Assembly (NCBI GenBank): GCA_024803745.1
Contig: JANJXV010000196.1
Span: forward strand, 384,501-448,500
Origin: Megascapheus bottae
Lineage: Eukaryota > Chordata > Mammalia > Rodentia > Geomyidae
Direction: 5' to 3'
Length of the DNA stretch: 64,000 bases
The notes under the pieces were generated by a model. The model was not told the origin of the DNA. It made no database searches and saw only the letters and a program-made list of their open reading frames with translations. Within the stretch, counting starts at the first letter, position 1. Every line of letters begins with the position of its first letter. The position numbers were made by a program, and so were the translations under genes. Positions 1-59,609 of this stretch are shown piece by piece.

Positions 1-540
1 GTGAGACTTTTAGTCTGTCTCCATCCAGCCAAGGTTGGGCTGTACCCCTAGAAGAGAAGGATGAAAAAGAGTGCAAAACTGTGGGCAGGGGATAGGTCTG
101 TGTCTAGGAGATTGGGAGCCTTCTTGATGAAGTCTGGTAAGGCACCATGTGTGTGAGGGAGCTGGTGCAGTGAGGGTAGGACAGAGGCCATTCCTCATGA
201 AGACCACACCTCCCTTGAAGTCAAGGGAGATCAGCTGAGGTCCTGGGAGGGTTCACCTGGGCCCAAGCGCCAGCACCAGGATGCTGAAGATCCCAGGAAG
301 AAGAGTGGGTTGGCTTTCCACTTGAGAGTGCTGGGGGAAGAAATAAAACAGAATTTTCTGGAACTGGTGGAACCACAGGTCCAGCCTTAGCTCTTGAGAT
401 GTGGAGGGCGTGGGGATGGGAGATCAGAAGGTTCTCCAGAAGCCCCATTTTACATTGAATAGCCTACAGGCTTGACTGCAGTCTACTTTGACTGTAGTCA
501 AAGTTATCTTTGGCTACCTTTAGTCGACCCAACTTCCTTT

Positions 541-776
541 TATTTTTTGGCTCAGACTTGAACTCAGATCCTTAATCTAACTGAATTTTCTTGTTCACTA
601 AGAGTTGATACTCTACGGCTTGAGCCATGTCTCCAGTCTGTTTTTTTGCTGGCTAATTGGAGATGGAGTCTCACTGACTTTTCTGTCTGGGCTCACTTTA
701 AATCTTGATCCTCCACATTTCAGCCTTCTGAGTAGAGTAGCTAGGATTATAGGTATGAGCTACTGGCACCTGGGCT
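541..776 (-). mobile_element. 7SL/B1-like-Geo SINE, old
   Basis: Minus orientation: Geo tail first, then the GGAGATGGAGTCTCACTGAC spacer, then the 7SL-like end with AGCTAGGATTATAGG. Confidence 0.75.
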
Positions 777-823
777 AGGCTTATTTATTTGAATTTCTGA
801 AGTCAGGTTATGAGTACAATGTT

Positions 824-1290
824 TTTGTTTTTTTTTTTTTTTAGGGGGGGGGGTGACATGGGGCTTGAGCTCTGGGCCTGAGCTGTCCCTGAGCTCTTTA
901 GATCAAGGTTACCTCCCTACCCTGGAGCAACAGCCCAACTTCCCATTTTCTAGTGATTGAAGAGTCATATAGCTTTGTAGTGCTGGGCAGGCTTTGAACG
1001 TGATTCTCTTAGCCTCCTGAGCTGCTAGGATTACAGGTGTGAGCCAATGCACTCAGCTTTTTTTTTTAAAGGCCGGTCTTGGGGTTTGAACGCATGGCCT
1101 AGTGCTGTTGCTGAGCTTTATTTTGCTTAAGGACAGGGCTTTAATCACTGAGCTACAGTTCCACTTTAGGCTTCTTGATGGTTACTTGAAGATATGAGCC
1201 TCACAGACTTTCCTATCTGGGCTGGCCTCAAACCATAATCCTCTGGTCTTAGCTTCTGATTATAGGTGTGAGACACTGGAGTGTACTTTC
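824..1290 (-). mobile_element. Two adjacent 7SL-Geo SINEs
   Basis: Copies at 824-1060 and 1061-1290, in the same orientation; the second is heavily diverged. Confidence 0.75.
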
Positions 1291-1349
1291 AATGTATTTT
1301 GATCAGTATCACTTCTTCCTCCATCAAGCGCCTTCATTTGGCTAGGCCC

Positions 1350-1643
1350 ACTTACTTTTTTTTTTTGGTGGGTCATGGGGCTAGAACTCTGCCTGGGCCC
1401 TGTCCCTGAGCTCTTTAGCTCAAGGCCACCACCCTACCCCTGGGCCTGGGTGTTGTCCCTGAGCTCTTCAGCTCAAGGCTACCACCCAACCCTTGAGCCA
1501 AGCCCCACTTCCCATTTTCTAGAGGTTAATTGGAGATAAGTCTCAGGTCCTTTTTTTGTGCCCGTGCTGGCTTTGATCCTTGATCCTCAGATCTCAGCCT
1601 CCTGAGTAGCTAGTATTACAGGTGTGAGCTATCTGCACTGGCC
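1350..1643 (-). mobile_element. 7SL-Geo SINE with duplicated Geo segment
   Basis: The CCCTGAGCTCTT(T/C)AGCTCAAGG block occurs twice (1402-1425, 1455-1478). Confidence 0.85.
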
Positions 1644-1876
1644 AGCTACGCCTACTTTCTAACAAGCTTTATAGTCCTCATATTCTAACTTCCCTATGAT
1701 TATTAAATATAACCTGGTATTTCAGCTTGAAATACTTCTAGTTTCTACTATCTCCTAAAGGTTGTAATCTTTTTGCCATGGTACTTCGGTAACCTTCCGT
1801 GAAGATTTGGAGGATCAAATGCGTGAGGCTAGAGCCCAATACAAAAGTAATGAGGATCCATCTCTAATCTAAAGTT

Positions 1877-2075
1877 AGGAATAGTTCACACCTGAAATCT
1901 CAGCTACAAGGGAGTCATAGAAGCACAGTCTTAAACAGCCTGGGGAAAAAACATGAGACACTGCCTGAAAACTAAAGCAAAATAGAGCTGAGGCATGGGT
2001 CCAATGGTAGAGTACCTGCTTAGCAAACACTAGGCCCTGAGTTGACCCTAGAACCTTCCAAAAACAAACAAACAA
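1877..2075 (+). mobile_element. Old 7SL-ID composite SINE
   Basis: A B1-like left part (CACACCTGAAATCTCAGCTA) is followed by an ID-like right part (ATGGTAGAGTACCTGCTTAG), then an A-rich tail of AAAC units. Confidence 0.6.
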
Positions 2076-2335
2076 ACAAAAAACTACCCCTCAAACTCCC
2101 AAAGTTGATGTAACCTCTTTCATCTTCTTCCATTGTGAAACATGTTCAGGGTAACTTGAATCTATGTTCCTGAGCCATGGTCACTCATATTTAGTTCAGA
2201 ATAAGTTATTTTCTTACACCCTTAAAAGCAGAGTTGTTAGATGGCATTGGTGGCTCATACCTGTAATCCTAGCTACTGAGGAAGCTGAGATCTGAGGATT
2301 CAAAGCCAGCCTGGGTAGAAAAGTCCTTGAGATTC

Positions 2336-2529
2336 TTTTTTTTCCTGCTAGTCCTGGGGCTTGAACTCAGGGCCTGGGCACTGTCCTTGGGCTTTCTCAA
2401 AGCTAGCACTCTACCACTTGAGCCTCAGCACCACTTTTAGCTTTTTCTGTGTATGTGGTACCAAGAAATCGAACCTGAGTCTTTGTGCATGCTAGGTAAG
2501 CACTCTATCATCAGGCCACTTTCCTTACC
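2336..2529 (-). mobile_element. IDL-Geo SINE nested in a 7SL-Geo SINE
   Basis: Split target copies CCTTGAGATTC (2325-2335) and CCTTGGGATTC (2530-2540). The outer element is 2237-2335 plus 2541-2620. Confidence 0.85.
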
Positions 2530-2620
2530 CCTTGGGATTCTAGAGCCTTGAGTACAAAGAGGCTTAGGGACAGCACTCAGGCTTGGAGTTCAAGCCAAAA
2601 GGCAAGGGGGAGAGGTGTGG

Positions 2621-3321
2621 GAAGGAGAGTTGTTATTTTATATTGACAGAAGAACAGTGTCTAGTCACATAGATCTCAGGGCTCAAACCTCTGCTACACC
2701 ACTCCGTGTAGGTCTCAGGAAGGAAGTTTGCAATTTCATGGGGTCTCCTAGGAAGCCTTACTTTAGGTCACTCAGAAGTTCTAGTATGTCCTGACATTCT
2801 GCCAAAGGAAGGAATCTAGATCGAACCAACTGGCAAACCTGAGGACACGCTTCACTTGTCAGAACACTTTTCTTTCTCTTACATCTAGCTGAGGAAAGAC
2901 AAATCTAGAATGTCCTGGAGTCCCTCCTACTTATGGCAGCTTAATAAGCACCTGATCCAGGAAATGGAGGCACAGCTTAAGTGGTAGGGCCATAGCTATG
3001 AGCAAAAGAGCCAAGCAAGACTGGAAGGCCTTTAGTTCAAGCCCTAGTACCAGCATTCATCTGCATGCATGCAGATACAGCTCCACATCAGAAGAGAACA
3101 AGCAAGCAAGAACTAAAGAAATGAAGCTGATCCTGCAAGTCTTTGTAGGCATGGTGAGATAAAGACTGAGAAGGTGCAGGAGCTCCCGTTTCCACTGTTG
3201 TGTTGTTTGTATGTTCTCCTACAGCAACACTGTGGACACTAGTCTGCACGCAGTCTCTTCTCAGCCTCTCTGAGTCTGTGTTCTGTTAGCCAGGATGTGT
3301 GATTCCAGCACGACCACTTAC
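2621..3321. other. YBEY intron sequence, mostly unassigned
   Basis: No gene. An old ID-like fragment may lie at 2976-3060; the rest is unrecognised single-copy sequence. Confidence 0.5.
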
Positions 3322-3450
3322 AGTCAGGATGTCATAGTAGTCCTCTTTTTCTTTGCACTGCTGGAGGATATATTCCACTCCTAGGAAAATGTCTCCCAAA
3401 TTATAATCATCTCGAATATCTGGTTGCGGAAATTCACCTGCTTTCAGATT
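3322..3450 (-). CDS. YBEY: YBEY exon 3
   Basis: The 129-base exon is bounded by a TTTTTAG acceptor and a GTAAGT donor on the minus strand. It encodes 43 residues ending YYDILT, just before the catalytic VTATHG region of the human protein. Both junctions are phase 0. Confidence 0.9.
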
Positions 3451-4393
3451 CTAAAAATGAGCAAACAGACTTGGAGGATACCATTTCAGCAACAGTAATC
3501 CAACCACAAGACTGGGCCAGCAACTGCCAGAGGACACCTGGCTTTCTGACCACAGCAGGCCCAGACTGCATTGCATGCCTGAGGCAGGGCACCAGCCAGG
3601 GTTAAGGGGAGTGAGTGCACTCCACAACCATTACACCTTTTTCCTTCTTTGGAAACTACCAGATTACAGCACACATTGAGTTCTGAACTCAATCTCATTT
3701 GATTGGCTTAACTGCTAGGCTCGAGCCTCTAGACCAGGTTTGTTCTCTTCCCACCTCCACGGAGTTTTACAGACTTTTTGGCCTGGCTGGCTTTTGAACT
3801 GTGTTTGTCCAGATTTCAGACTCCTGAATAGTTAGTTAGGCTGCCAGCATGAGCTACCAGTGTCTAACTTACATGTGTGTTTTAAAGGCTCTCAAAGCAC
3901 TATATACTGTACTTTCCAAAAGGATTGGTCCAATTTTTCAGGCTACTAACAATAAGCAAAACTTTATACAATGCAAATATCTATGACATCATTATTTAAA
4001 ATGTTTACCCCAGTTTCTTTTCAGTGTTATCCCATTTTCCCAATACAAACATATTACTAAAGTCACACATTTCACACTTTCATGTAATTCCAAAAAATTT
4101 CAAAAACAACCATATCTGTCCTAAAAATTGCTTGACCACCCAAGAAAGCTTGATCAGAAGGAATTTTTTTGTTGTTGTTTTACCTCATGAAATGGAAAAG
4201 AAAGCACATCAGTTGGGATGTCTTTCTTTCTGTAGATCTTATTAATATGCTGAATATTCTTGTTGTCAACACAGATGAGCCCCAGGTCAAATTTCTGCAC
4301 TCCTAAAATACTCCTCACAATCTCCATCTTCCTTCGAAGTGGCATTCTCCTAATGGGGATCACTTGCTGTAGGTTTCTAATCACCAAACTCAT
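3322..4393 (-). CDS. YBEY: YBEY endoribonuclease, partial (coding exons 1-2 of the gene)
   Basis: YBEY is a single-strand-specific endoribonuclease of the UPF0054 family that in mammals acts in mitochondria on small-subunit ribosome assembly. Two exons are visible on the minus strand: 4393-4184 (70 codons from the ATG) and 3450-3322 (43 codons), both ending at canonical GT donors and joining in phase 0. The first begins [16 protein letters not shown] and ends with the family signature containing [10 protein letters not shown]; the second starts [11 protein letters not shown] and contains [15 protein letters not shown]. About 113 of the roughly 167 residues known for human YBEY are present. 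The catalytic exon with the HxxxHxxxxxH metal motif was not found between 1 and 3321 and should lie left of the window. Head-to-head with MCM3AP, as in human. Confidence 0.93.
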
Positions 4394-4469
4394 TTCAGGA
4401 AGAATACCCAGCCAGCCCTTTCAAGTGTTTTCAAGGAACCTGTGGTTAACGTTGAGAGACTCATCAATT
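4184..4469 (-). CDS. YBEY: YBEY exon 2 (start codon exon)
   Basis: The ATG is at 4393-4391. Coding runs to 4184, followed on the minus strand by GTAAAA as donor. The 5' UTR part probably begins at 4469, just after a TTTACAG acceptor; this 5' boundary is an inference. The 70 codons align without gaps to the recalled human N-terminus. Confidence 0.9.
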
Positions 4470-4784
4470 CTGTAAAGTGATAAATGCTATAAAAACACAC
4501 ATGCATTCACAACTAAATCACTTTATTTGCTGGAATCTGTTCAAAATTTTGAGAAATTCAAACTTAACATAAGAAGACATAAAGCTGAAGGGTACAAAAG
4601 GAAGCAATGGAAGCTCAAGCAAACCAGGACTGATAATGGCCTTGAGGATTTAAAAACTAGTAGGAAGGACAGGGGCTTTAACAGTGAAGGGTGTGGCTCT
4701 GTGTTAGGACACAGGAGAGATGTGGACCCAGCATGGGAGAGTGATGGCAGAGTCTGTGTGTCCAAGGCGTGGAGAGGTAGGTGT

Positions 4785-5770
4785 GCGGAGACGGGGGTGG
4801 TGGAGAGAGGGGTGCGTGTGTGGACGGAGGTGCATGCTGATGGAGGTGCGTGTGTGGACGGGGGTGTGTGTGGAGACGGGGGTGTGTGACGGAGGTGCGT
4901 GTGTGGACGGGGTGTGTGCGGAGACGGAGGTGCCTGTGGAGATGGGGGTGTGTGTGTGTGGACGGGGGTGCGTGTGTGGACGGAGGTGCATGCTGAAGGA
5001 GGTGTGTGTGTGGAGACGGGGGTGGTGGAGACGGGGGTGCGTGTGTGGACGGAGGTGCATGCTGATGGAGGTGCGTGTGTGGACAGGGGTGCGTGTGGAG
5101 ATGGGGGTGCGTGTGTGGATGGAGGTGCATGCTGAAGGAGGTGTGTGTGTGGAGACAGGGGTGTGTGGTGATGGAGGTGCGTGTGTGGACGGGGGTGCGT
5201 GTGGAGAGGGGGGTGTGTGGACGGAGGTGCGTGTGGAGACGGGGGTGGTGGAGATGGGGGTGTGTGTGGAGATGGGGGTGAGTGTGTGGACGGAGGTGTG
5301 TGTGTGGACGGGGGTGCGTGTGGAGATGGGGGTGCATGTGTGGACGGAGGTGCGTGCTGATGGAGGTGCGTGTGTGGACGGGGGTGCGTGCTGATGGAGG
5401 TGCGTGTGTGGACGGGGGTGCGTGGTGATGGAGGTGCGTGTGTGGACGGGGGTGCATGCTGATGGAGGTGCATGCTGATGGAGGTGCGTGTGTGGACGGG
5501 GGTGCGTGCTGATGGAGGTGCGTGTGTGGACAGGGGTGCGTGGTGATGGAGGTGCACGTGTGGACAGGGGTGCGTGTGTGGATGGGGGTGCGTGTGTGGA
5601 CGGAGGTGCGTGCTGATGGAGGTGCGTGTGTGGACGGGGGTGCGTGTGTGGACGGAGGTGCGTGTGTGGATGCGGGTGCGTGTGGAGATGGGGGTGTGTG
5701 TGTGGACGGAGGTGCGTGGTGATGGAGGTGCGTGTGTGGACGGAGGTGCGTGTGGAGACGGGAGGGTGTG
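4785..5770. repeat. G-rich minisatellite, about 1 kb
   Basis: An array of 16-18 base units built on GGTGCGTGTGTGGAC with endings GGGG, GGAG or GATGG, plus a variant with GTGCATGCTGATGG. Long and short variants are often interspersed. It lies in YBEY intron 1, just outside the CpG island. The unit contains no stop codons in most frames, so very long open frames run through it on both strands; these are not genes. Confidence 0.97.
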
Positions 5771-5952
5771 GCGATAGAGCCCAGTGCGGACGGCCGGCGG
5801 TCGGGGCCCCGGGCGCGGGCGGAGGGCGGGGGGGAAGGTCGGGACCCAGGAGAGCGGGGGAAGGTCAGGGCGGGGGAGGGGGGAGGGGGGGAAGGGGGGA
5901 GGGCGGGACCCCGGGCGCGGGCCGCGAGCACCCCGCCGCACCCCGTACGTAC

Positions 5953-6110
5953 CGAGTGAGCCGGACCGGGAAGGCCGCCCTGGGCTGTGTTCCGCCCGCC
6001 GCGGTAGGGCCGGTGCCTGCGGTCTTCCGTGCCGAGTGCGCAGCGCGGAGAGCGGCGGGAGGAGGAGGGCTGGAGGAAGGCTGGAGGGCGTCGGGACCCG
6101 GCTTCCAGTC
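5953..6110 (-). other. YBEY: Candidate YBEY noncoding exon 1
   Basis: The minus strand has a good donor (CG then GTACGT, at 5952-5947) inside the CpG island, upstream of the coding exons. That is where the first YBEY exon should sit. The transcription start is not visible, so the upstream end is nominal. Confidence 0.4.
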
Positions 6111-6399
6111 GGGCTTCCGGGGCGGGCCGAGCCGGGCTTCCGGGGCGGGCCGAGCCGGGCTTCCGGGCAGGACTTCCGGCGTGCGGGCGGTGCGCGCCGG
6201 TCCGCCGCCCTCGGAGCCCCCTCACTCCTGGCTCCCCCACTCTCCGGTTCCCCCTCCAACGGCGCCGCTGCGCCGCGGGGCGCGAAGCCTGCTCAGCGGC
6301 CGCCGGGCGGAGGCCGCGCCGGGGAGCGCCGCGCCGGGGAGCGCCGCGCCGGGGAGGGCTCGGCTCGGCTCCGCCGGGCGCTCCGCCTGGACGCGGGCT

Positions 6400-6524
6400 C
6401 CTCTGCGGGCCGGGTCCTACGCAGTCGCCTTGGCGGGGAGAGGCCGGCGGTCCGGCGCCCGGTGACTCGAGGAGCGTGCGGTGGGAGGCCGCGGGGGCCG
6501 CCGCGATTCCGCCGCGGCTCGGGC
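6400..6524 (+). other. MCM3AP: MCM3AP noncoding exon 1 (3' boundary supported)
   Basis: A strong donor, GGGC then GTAAGT at 6525, lies in the CpG island and can splice to the acceptor TTTGTCTTTCAG before 6754. The 5' end is not determined from sequence. Confidence 0.5.
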
Positions 6525-6865
6525 GTAAGTAACGGCTCCCCGGGAAGTCCGCGCGTCCGGACCGCCGACGCGGGGGGACGCGGGCCGTTCCCTCTCCCCT
6601 CTTCTCGCGGTGTCGGAAGGGGAACGCGAGGCCGGGCAGCTCGGGGTGTGAGACCTGGGCGTTAAGCCTGCGTGATGGGCCTCAGGGTCTCCGTCCTTCG
6701 GGTTGACCTGAGATTCGAGACGTGCTGTGATGAGGTGAATTTTTGTCTTTCAGTGTGTCCTGAAGATGAAGGGAGCCCCCCTAGTGCGACAGGCTGTTTA
6801 AAGAAGAGGACTTGGCCTTTTCTGTTCTGTTCTTTTTGGTAAAGGTAGTATTTATTGGCTCGAAG

Positions 6866-56247
<49,382 letters not shown>

Positions 56248-56360
56248 GCAGCCTGACCAAAGAGGTGGTCTTCTTTCCAGAGTAGTTTCTGTTTTCACTG
56301 AAAATTATGTTATTCCCAGGCGCTTGGAGCACCTCTGGAAATGTGATTATTAATCATGCA

Positions 56361-56366
56361 AATAAA
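56361..56366 (+). terminator. MCM3AP polyadenylation signal
   Basis: A canonical AATAAA 114 bases after the MCM3AP stop, and the first such signal downstream of it. Confidence 0.8.
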
Positions 56367-56935
56367 CAATCTGGATCTCTAATGAGATCCTGGCCAGACT
56401 TCCCCATGTAGATGGGCTTCGTCCCTTTCATTGTCTCAGACTGCCACCCACTAGCTTATTCTCTGATTTTGTAGCTTATATTTGTATAAGGCAATTGGTT
56501 ATCTGAGCAAAGTTGTGTCTACCTTTCCAGACATCAGAAATGCTGGGGTAAATAAGGTGTGTAGGGTCCCCGATTGCCAGGCCTACTCAACTCATAACAT
56601 CCACAAGGAGTATGTGCATGTGTGTGGGTGCGTGCTCCACGCCCGCGCCCCCCCTCCCCCACTGTTTCCTGAGTGCTGGGATTCGTTATACATCATGCCT
56701 GGCTTTTGCAGGCCACTTGCTTCAGAGCAGTTCTCTCAAAACCTATGGGTGAGAGGGAGAAACAGGACTGAGCTTCCACACAAGTGCAGACAGTGACTCA
56801 GTCCCTCTACTTGTAGTGGCACTCAGCCATGCCTCATGCCCAAGTTCTTACCTGTTCTGACTCAACAACTGGTGGCCTCGGGCCAAGTAGAAGGAAGGAT
56901 CTGTGGTCATATAAATAGCTCTTGCAGTTTCTTTT

Positions 56936-57157
56936 ATTTATTTATTTTTGGGCCATGGGGCTTGAACTCCGGCCTGGGCCTTATCCCTGATAAGGCTACC
57001 CTTACTCCTTGAGCCACAGCTCCACTCCCCTTTTCTAGTGGTTAATTGAAGATAAGAGTCTCATGGACTTTAGTGCCTGGACTGGCTTTGAACTGCGATC
57101 CTCAGATCTCAGCCTCCTGAGTAGCTAGGACTACAGATGTGAGACACCGTTCGGCTA
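56936..57157 (-). mobile_element. 7SL-Geo SINE, intergenic
   Basis: About 550 bases after the MCM3AP polyadenylation signal; tail TTTATTTATTTATT. Confidence 0.82.
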
Positions 57158-57867
57158 AGTCTTGCCATTTCTATACCTGGGGTTTATTGGCATGAACGTT
57201 CGCTTTCTTGTTGGTGTCATGGATTAGAACGTTTCCAGTCTTTCTAGCTTTCTCCACCTATTTCTGGTCTTTATTACTTTTATTTTTCTTGCTCATTAGT
57301 ACTTTTCTCTTCTTCATACCTCATGAATTTTGATGTCTGTAAGATTTGACTGGAACGGAAGTCAACGCCTGTGTTCAGTCTGGCATGTCTACCTAGAAAC
57401 TTGTATTTTCTGAAACTGGTCTTCTCTGGGGTAGTTCCTCAGTCGTGTTCAACCCCCATTTTACAGTCCCTCTGGAGCCTCAATATAGATCAAGTATGAC
57501 TCCACATCCCTCGGCCCAGCCCTCCAGATCTCATGCTGGAACTGCTGCTTATTTCTCACCTTACAATTCAAGTGCCACCTGAAAACATATGACCCCCACA
57601 TTCCTTTCTGGTGATAAACTCTTTTCTAAATGCCAGTCTGGTCAACATATCTACATAAATATCTGTTATAAATACATGCTCAGTTCAAGCTGAAATTTTC
57701 AACAAACCTCGCCTATTTTAGTAAATAATACTGCTAACACACTCAGTTGTCTGGGTCCAGAATCTCTGAGACTTGTATTATTTAGTTTATTGAACTAGCT
57801 GGGAGTGGTAGGGTGTAAGTTGAGATAAGTACTTTTTCTGATTGTCCTTGAAAATGTATCTTCTTTT
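57158..57867. other. Intergenic single-copy sequence
   Basis: Between MCM3AP and the RPL9 copy; no gene or repeat recognised. Confidence 0.5.
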
Positions 57868-58555
57868 CTTTTTTTTTTTTTCAAGAGAATTCTTTTATTG
57901 TATCATTGAAGTATCACAAACTGGTTATCAGAATCCTGTATGGTATTTCTGAAGCTGAGTTAACTTACATATTATTCATCAGCCTATTGAACTGTTCCTT
58001 TTTCAGAAATAAAGATACCATCCAAAAATTTTCTGATATTCTTGTTTTTAACTGTTGCTGCTTGCTGAATCAAAGCAGCTGAATTTGAGACAAGTTCAAT
58101 ATCATTTCCTTCAAGGATTAATTCATCTTTCTGGGCTTGAGATACTGAATAAGCAACACCTGTCCTCATCCGAACTCTTTGGATGAATTTCTCTCCCAAG
58201 AAGTTTCGGATTTCAACTAGAGACCCGTTCTCCTGAATGACATTGACGGGGAAGTGAGAATACCCAGACCTCATCTTGTAGCAGAAGCCCAGAGTAACAC
58301 CCTGGATCATGTTCTGTGCATGACTACAGATGGTACGAACAGTGGCCAGTTCCTTTCTGTTTCCCCACCATTTGTCAAGCCGGGACCTCTTCTTTTTCTT
58401 TCCAAGGAGACTGAGTTCTTCTACGTCAGTGTGGTTGAAATCCCTCCGGAGGGTTCTGAGGGGGCCCTTCACGATCACCTTCAGAGTGATGTTGACATTT
58501 TTTGGAATATCAACAGTCTGGTTGCTGAGAATGGTCTTCATTCTCGCAGGAAAAG
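57868..58555 (-). pseudogene. RPL9: Processed RPL9 retrocopy
   Basis: An intronless copy of ribosomal protein L9 mRNA. The ATG is at 58541 and the open frame runs 185 codons to a stop at 57986-57984 (functional RPL9 is about 192 residues). It matches from [16 protein letters not shown] to FISEKGTVQ. The stop replaces a Gln codon four residues before the normal end. There are in-frame losses and gains, such as a missing GRT after ITLK. A few bases of 5' UTR (TCCTGCGAGA) and a 3' UTR with CAATAAAA precede a poly(A) tail, seen as T-rich sequence at 57868-57882. Probably non-functional, although the frame is unusually well kept. Confidence 0.9.
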
Positions 58556-58577
58556 GGGCAAAGAGCTCTTCTCTTCT

Positions 58578-58762
58578 TTATTTTCTTTTGCCAGTCCCGG
58601 GGCTTGAATTCAGTGCGTGGATACTGTTCCTGAGCTTTTTTTGCTCCAGGTTAGCACTCTACCACTTGAGCCACAGCACCCTTTGTTTGTGGTATAGAGG
58701 AATTGAACCCAGGGCTTCATGCATGCTAGGCAATCACTATACTAAGCCACTTTCCCAGCCTC
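58578..58762 (-). mobile_element. IDL-Geo SINE next to the RPL9 copy
   Basis: About 25 bases from the 5' end of the retrocopy, on the same strand. Confidence 0.82.
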
Positions 58763-58784
58763 TCTTTTTCTTTTCTTTTCCTTC

Positions 58785-59015
58785 CCCGTTCTTTTTGTCA
58801 GTTGTGGGGCTTGAACTCAGGGCCTGAATGCTGCTGTCTCTGAGCTCTGTGCTCAAGGCTAACACTCGACCACCACTTTGAGTCACAGTTCCACTACTGG
58901 TTTTCTGGTGGTTAATTTGGAGGTAAGAGTCTCAGGACTTTCCTGGTTGTGCTGGCTTTCAATTGTGATCCTTAGATCTCAGCTAGAATTATGGGTGTAA
59001 GACACCAACACTGGC
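58785..59015 (-). mobile_element. 7SL-Geo SINE, intergenic
   Basis: Diverged copy upstream of the RPL9 retrocopy. Confidence 0.78.
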
Positions 59016-59149
59016 CAAAACAACTTCTTTATGCATGGAAAAGCTGATACTTATCCTATTTCATTACTGTGTGTTCACTTATTTCTATCAAAGAAGAACA
59101 TCCTTTACAGACCACTTACAATCTTCATATTTCATTAGGGAAGAGGTGT

Positions 59150-59445
59150 GTGCCTGCCCCCCCCCATGGATAGGGAGGAGTGTGGGGCCCCCTGTGGATG
59201 GGGAGGTAGTATGCAGGTGCTCCCCCCATGGATGGGGAGGAGCGGGGGGGGGCCTCCTCATGGGTGGGCTGGTGGTATGTGGGTTCCCATCCCCATGGAC
59301 AAGGAAGTAGATTGTGGGTGGGCCCCCGGGGGATAGGGAGGAATATGGGATTCCCCATGGATAGGGAGATGGCATGGTGGCATGTGGTGTTTCTCCCCCC
59401 CCCCCCCCCCCCCCCCCGTGGACAGGGAGGAGCATGGAGTCCCCC
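59150..59445 (+). repeat. Minisatellite with a 23-base C-run
   Basis: Irregular units with CCCCATGGATAGGGAGG as core repeat about 6-7 times; C-run at 59395-59417. Confidence 0.9.
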
Positions 59446-59609
59446 ATTATGAGCATAAAGATGTGAAGGTAAAGCAGAAGCAGAGGTAATGATGTGAAAA
59501 TAGTAACATAATGAATATGATACAAAAATACTAATATAATTAGAATGAAAAACAATGCGATGAAATACAGCTAAAATATTCGAAGAAATATATTGCCAAT
59601 ACAAACTTT

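Larger units (their letters stand above)
5771..6660. promoter_or_regulatory. CpG-island bidirectional promoter of YBEY and MCM3AP
   Basis: Extremely GC- and CpG-rich sequence separates the divergent YBEY and MCM3AP first exons. It has four CTTCCGG motifs (6114, 6137, 6160, 6173), each next to GC boxes, in a short 23-base tandem repeat, and a GCCGCGCCGGGGAG triplet repeat near 6313-6357. ETS/GABP-type sites plus GC boxes without a clear TATA box are typical of divergent housekeeping promoters. Confidence 0.85.

Noticed and set aside
1..3321. Search for the YBEY catalytic exon (HGxCHLxGxxH)
   Set aside because: No minus-strand match was seen, so the exon is taken to lie outside the window.
4785..5770. 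CRISPR-like array
   Set aside because: Units are contiguous without unique spacers and the context is a mammalian intron.
4541..6259. Open frames of up to 572 codons rich in His, Pro and Thr on the minus strand, and Gly/Val/Cys-rich ones on the plus strand
   Set aside because: They follow the stop-free minisatellite unit and the CpG island; several frames are open at once and none matches a known protein.
59088..59604. Frames of 155-159 codons rich in Pro and Gly
   Set aside because: They run through the minisatellite and C-run; no homology recognised.
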